Positions 61,901-64,000 of a DNA stretch of 64,000 nt are shown here, in pieces. Every line of letters starts with the position of its first letter. Within the stretch, counting starts at the first letter, position 1. Source of the stretch: Janthinobacterium violaceinigrum. GTDB lineage: Bacteria > Pseudomonadota > Gammaproteobacteria > Burkholderiales > Burkholderiaceae_D. The notes beneath the pieces are model-generated. The model was not told the origin of the DNA, did no database searches, and saw only the letters and a list, made by a program, of their open reading frames with translations. The stretch lies in NCBI RefSeq assembly GCF_009208555.1, contig NZ_WFLI01000028.1, positions 16,293 to 80,292 of the forward strand. The letters run 5' to 3'. The position numbers were made by a program, and so were the translations under genes.

Positions 61901-63574
61901 ATGTCAACCGCCACAGCAGCGCCAGCGCAGCGGCAAAAACAATGGGACACGCGGCGCACGGAGAAGCGCCGTCGTCTCGACGCCGTGCGCCAGTACGCGA
62001 GCGGCCCCGTGCTGCAACAGGGCGACATGGTCGCCGTGCTCGAAGCGCTGCTTGCGCCGGGCGACCGCGTCGTCCTCGAAGGCAATAACCAGAAGCAGGC
62101 CGACTTTCTCGCCCGCATGTTGACTAAGGTCAACCCCGACAAGATCCACCATCTGCACCTGATCATGCCCAGCGTCAGCCTGCCCGAACACCTGGACTTG
62201 TTCGAGCGGGGCATCGCCCGCAAGCTCGATTTTTCCTTTGCCGGCACGCAAAGCCTGCGCATCGCCCAGTTCCTGCAGGATGGTTTGCTGGAAGTGGGTG
62301 CCATTCACACCTATATCGAGCTGTATGCGCGCCTGTTCGTCGACCTTACGCCCAACGTCGTCATGGTGGCCGGCTACATGGCCGACCGCCAGGGCAATCT
62401 GTACACGGGCCCCAGCACGGAAGACACGCCCACCCTGGTGGAATCGGCCGCCTTCCGCGACGGCATCGTCATCGCCCAGGTCAACCAGATCGTCGACGAC
62501 GTCAGCGACTTGCCGCGCGTCGACGTGCCCGGTTCGTGGATCGATTTCGTCGTGCAGTCCGACAAGCCGTTTTTCATTGAACCGCTGTTCACCCGCGACC
62601 CGCGTGTGATCAAGCCCGTGCACGTGCTGATGGCCATGATGGCGATCCGCGGCGTGTATGAAAAACACCAGGTGCAGTCGCTCAATCACGGCATCGGCTT
62701 CAATACGGCCGCCATCGAGCTGATTTTGCCCACCTACGGCGAGCAGCTGGGCTTGAAGGGCAAGATTTGCCGCAACTGGGTGCTCAATCCCCATCCCACC
62801 CTGATTCCCGCCATCGAGACGGGCTGGGTCGAGAGCGTGCACTGCTTCGGCGCGGAGCTGGGCATGGAAGGCTATGCGGCGGCCCGGCCCGACGTGTTCT
62901 TCACGGGCCGCGACGGCTCCATGCGCTCGAACCGCGCCCTGTGCCAGCTGGCGGGCCAGTATGCGGTCGACCTGTTCATCGGCGCCACCCTGCAGATGGA
63001 TGGCCTGGGCAACTCGTCCACCGTCACCAACGGCCGGCTGGCCGGCTTTGGCGGCGCGCCCAACATGGGCCACGATCCGCACGGCCGGCGCCACCCGACA
63101 CCGGCCTGGCTGGACCTGATCGAGACGGACGATCCGCTCGCGCGCGGCAAGAAGCTGGTGGTGCAGATGGTCGAAACGTTCCAGGACGGCGGCCAGCCCA
63201 CCATCGTCGAATCGCTCGACGCCGTCGCCGTGGGCCAGGCCAGCGGCATGCCGCTGGCGCCCGTGATGATCTATGGCGACGACGTCACCCACGTGCTGAC
63301 GGAAGAGGGCATCGCCTACCTGTACAAGGCCCGTTCGCTCGACGAGCGCAAGGCCATGCTGGCGGCTGTTGCCGGCGTGACGCCGATCGGCCTGCGGCAC
63401 GATCCGAAGACGACGGCGAAACTGCGCGCCGATGGCTTGATCGCGCTGCCCGAGGATATTGGCGTGCAGCGCGGTGCAGCGAACCGCTCGCTGCTGGCGG
63501 CAAAAAGCATCGCCGACCTAGTCGAATGGTCCGACGGCCTGTATCAACCCCCCGCCAAATTCAGGAGCTGGTAA
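61901..63574 (+). CDS. mdcA: Malonate decarboxylase, alpha subunit (acyl-carrier transferase)
   Basis: A 557-residue protein with the MdcA pattern: WDTRRTEKRRRLDAVRQYAS, VLEGNNQKQADFLARMLTKV, FFTGRDGSMRSNRALCQLAG. It moves the malonyl group onto the acyl-carrier protein of the complex before decarboxylation to acetyl. I prefer the ATG at 61901, with GGAGG 4 nt upstream; the ATG at 61898 is too close. Its stop overlaps mdcB by 1 nt. Confidence 0.94.
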   Translation: MSTATAAPAQRQKQWDTRRTEKRRRLDAVRQYASGPVLQQGDMVAVLEALLAPGDRVVLEGNNQKQADFLARMLTKVNPDKIHHLHLIMPSVSLPEHLDLFERGIARKLDFSFAGTQSLRIAQFLQDGLLEVGAIHTYIELYARLFVDLTPNVVMVAGYMADRQGNLYTGPSTEDTPTLVESAAFRDGIVIAQVNQIVDDVSDLPRVDVPGSWIDFVVQSDKPFFIEPLFTRDPRVIKPVHVLMAMMAIRGVYEKHQVQSLNHGIGFNTAAIELILPTYGEQLGLKGKICRNWVLNPHPTLIPAIETGWVESVHCFGAELGMEGYAAARPDVFFTGRDGSMRSNRALCQLAGQYAVDLFIGATLQMDGLGNSSTVTNGRLAGFGGAPNMGHDPHGRRHPTPAWLDLIETDDPLARGKKLVVQMVETFQDGGQPTIVESLDAVAVGQASGMPLAPVMIYGDDVTHVLTEEGIAYLYKARSLDERKAMLAAVAGVTPIGLRHDPKTTAKLRADGLIALPEDIGVQRGAANRSLLAAKSIADLVEWSDGLYQPPAKFRSW

Positions 63575-64000
63575 TGATGACCACAATGATGACGACAGTG
63601 CCGGTGCAGGTACGCCCTGCGGCGCTGGCGCGGCAGGTGCTGCAGGCGCTGCTCGATGAAGTGACCCTGACGCCGAAACCGGGCCTCGTCGATCTGCGCA
63701 GCCGGGGCGCCCACGCGGACTTGAACTGGGCCCTGATGTGCCACTCGGCTTGCGTGCTGCAGCCCGTGTTTGCCGCCATGGCGCAGGCAGGCTGTGACAG
63801 CGATGATGACGACGGCCTGCGCCAGCGCATCGGCGCCATCGGCCGCGAAGGCGAGGTGCTGATGCTGGCAGCCACGGACGGCGTGAACACGCACCGGGGC
63901 GCCATCTGGGCACTGGGCCTGCTGGCGACGGCGGCGGCGCAGCAGGCCGTCGTCATCATCGCTGTCACAGCCTGCCTGCGCCATGGCGGCAAACACGGGC
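63574..64000 (+). CDS. mdcB: Triphosphoribosyl-dephospho-CoA synthase MdcB (5' part; continues past window)
   Basis: 142 codons are visible. After a Met/Thr-rich start comes the CitG/MdcB motif LLDEVTLTPKPGLVDLRSRG, then HADLNWALMCHSACVLQPVF and TDGVNTHRGAIWALGLL. The enzyme makes the prosthetic-group precursor of the malonate decarboxylase carrier protein. AGGAG lies 7 nt before the ATG, which overlaps the mdcA stop by 1 nt. A second ATG follows directly at 63577. Confidence 0.92.
   Translation, partial: MMTTMMTTVPVQVRPAALARQVLQALLDEVTLTPKPGLVDLRSRGAHADLNWALMCHSACVLQPVFAAMAQAGCDSDDDDGLRQRIGAIGREGEVLMLAATDGVNTHRGAIWALGLLATAAAQQAVVIIAVTACLRHGGKHG

Noticed and set aside
1..64000. CRISPR arrays, tRNA or rRNA genes, insertion sequences, integrases
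   Set aside because: No regularly spaced direct repeats, no cloverleaf-like gene and no transposase or integrase motif were seen in any intergenic region. A tRNAscan or IS search would settle this.

Overview
The window is high-GC DNA from a betaproteobacterium. Several things point to Oxalobacteraceae of the Janthinobacterium/Massilia/Duganella type: the nar operon carries a parvulin gene, a PEP-CTERM-like sorting segment is present, and there are malonate decarboxylase genes and many TonB receptors. This is inference from gene content; no rRNA or other marker gene is present. I see no tRNA, CRISPR array, insertion sequence or prophage.

Layout. (1) 1-6605 is a siderophore-uptake locus. A half ABC transporter (partial) and an RhtX/FptX-type permease run leftwards. 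A FecI-type sigma factor, a FecR-type anti-sigma factor and an STN-containing TonB receptor run rightwards. A Fur-box-like site lies between them. (2) 6610-7525 holds a SirB2-like membrane protein and a GNAT acetyltransferase. (3) 7752-24334 is a nitrate-respiration region: narK1-narK2, a beta-carbonic anhydrase, a small conserved protein, narGHJI with a parvulin (ppiC-type) gene, moaA, narX-narL and an nnrS-family gene. (4) 24341-26289 is a leftward cluster of phosphorelay-like parts without a kinase: a membrane protein with a degenerate Hpt domain, an HTH-receiver protein, a canonical Hpt protein and a 41-residue membrane peptide. (5) 26582-33312 holds PQQ glucose dehydrogenase, a lipoprotein and a large DUF748/AsmA-like protein.

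(6) 33569-38436 is a tight operon: a TonB receptor, a secreted protein of unknown function and two PstS-like periplasmic binding proteins. A Fur-like site precedes it. (7) 38492-41054 is a copper pair, a DUF2946 protein and an OprC/NosA-type receptor with CxxxM and HxM copper-ligand motifs. (8) 41055-42845 is an AT-rich island with two unrecognised genes. (9) 42846-45947 holds D-serine dehydratase, its LysR regulator and a DUF455 ferritin-like protein. (10) 45966-54525 is mixed. It includes a 1124-residue protein that joins a PEP-CTERM-like front end to a MepA-like peptidase, topoisomerase IB, a YkvA-family protein, a serine hydrolase and a cation/proton antiporter.

(11) 54568-60788 holds an MscS channel divergent from a trehalose operon: a membrane-anchored OtsA with its own extracytoplasmic domain, OtsB and a GH15 hydrolase. 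(12) 60861-64000 holds a LysR (MdcR-like) gene divergent from mdcA and mdcB (partial), with a clear inverted-repeat operator between them.

The best candidates for something undescribed are the kinase-less Hpt/HTH-receiver cluster, the receptor plus twin-PstS operon, the PEP-CTERM/MepA fusion protein and the sensor-like membrane OtsA. Three variants of one GGGGTC...GACCCC hairpin, with stem sequences that covary, sit just after the stop codons of moaA, narL and the GH15 gene.
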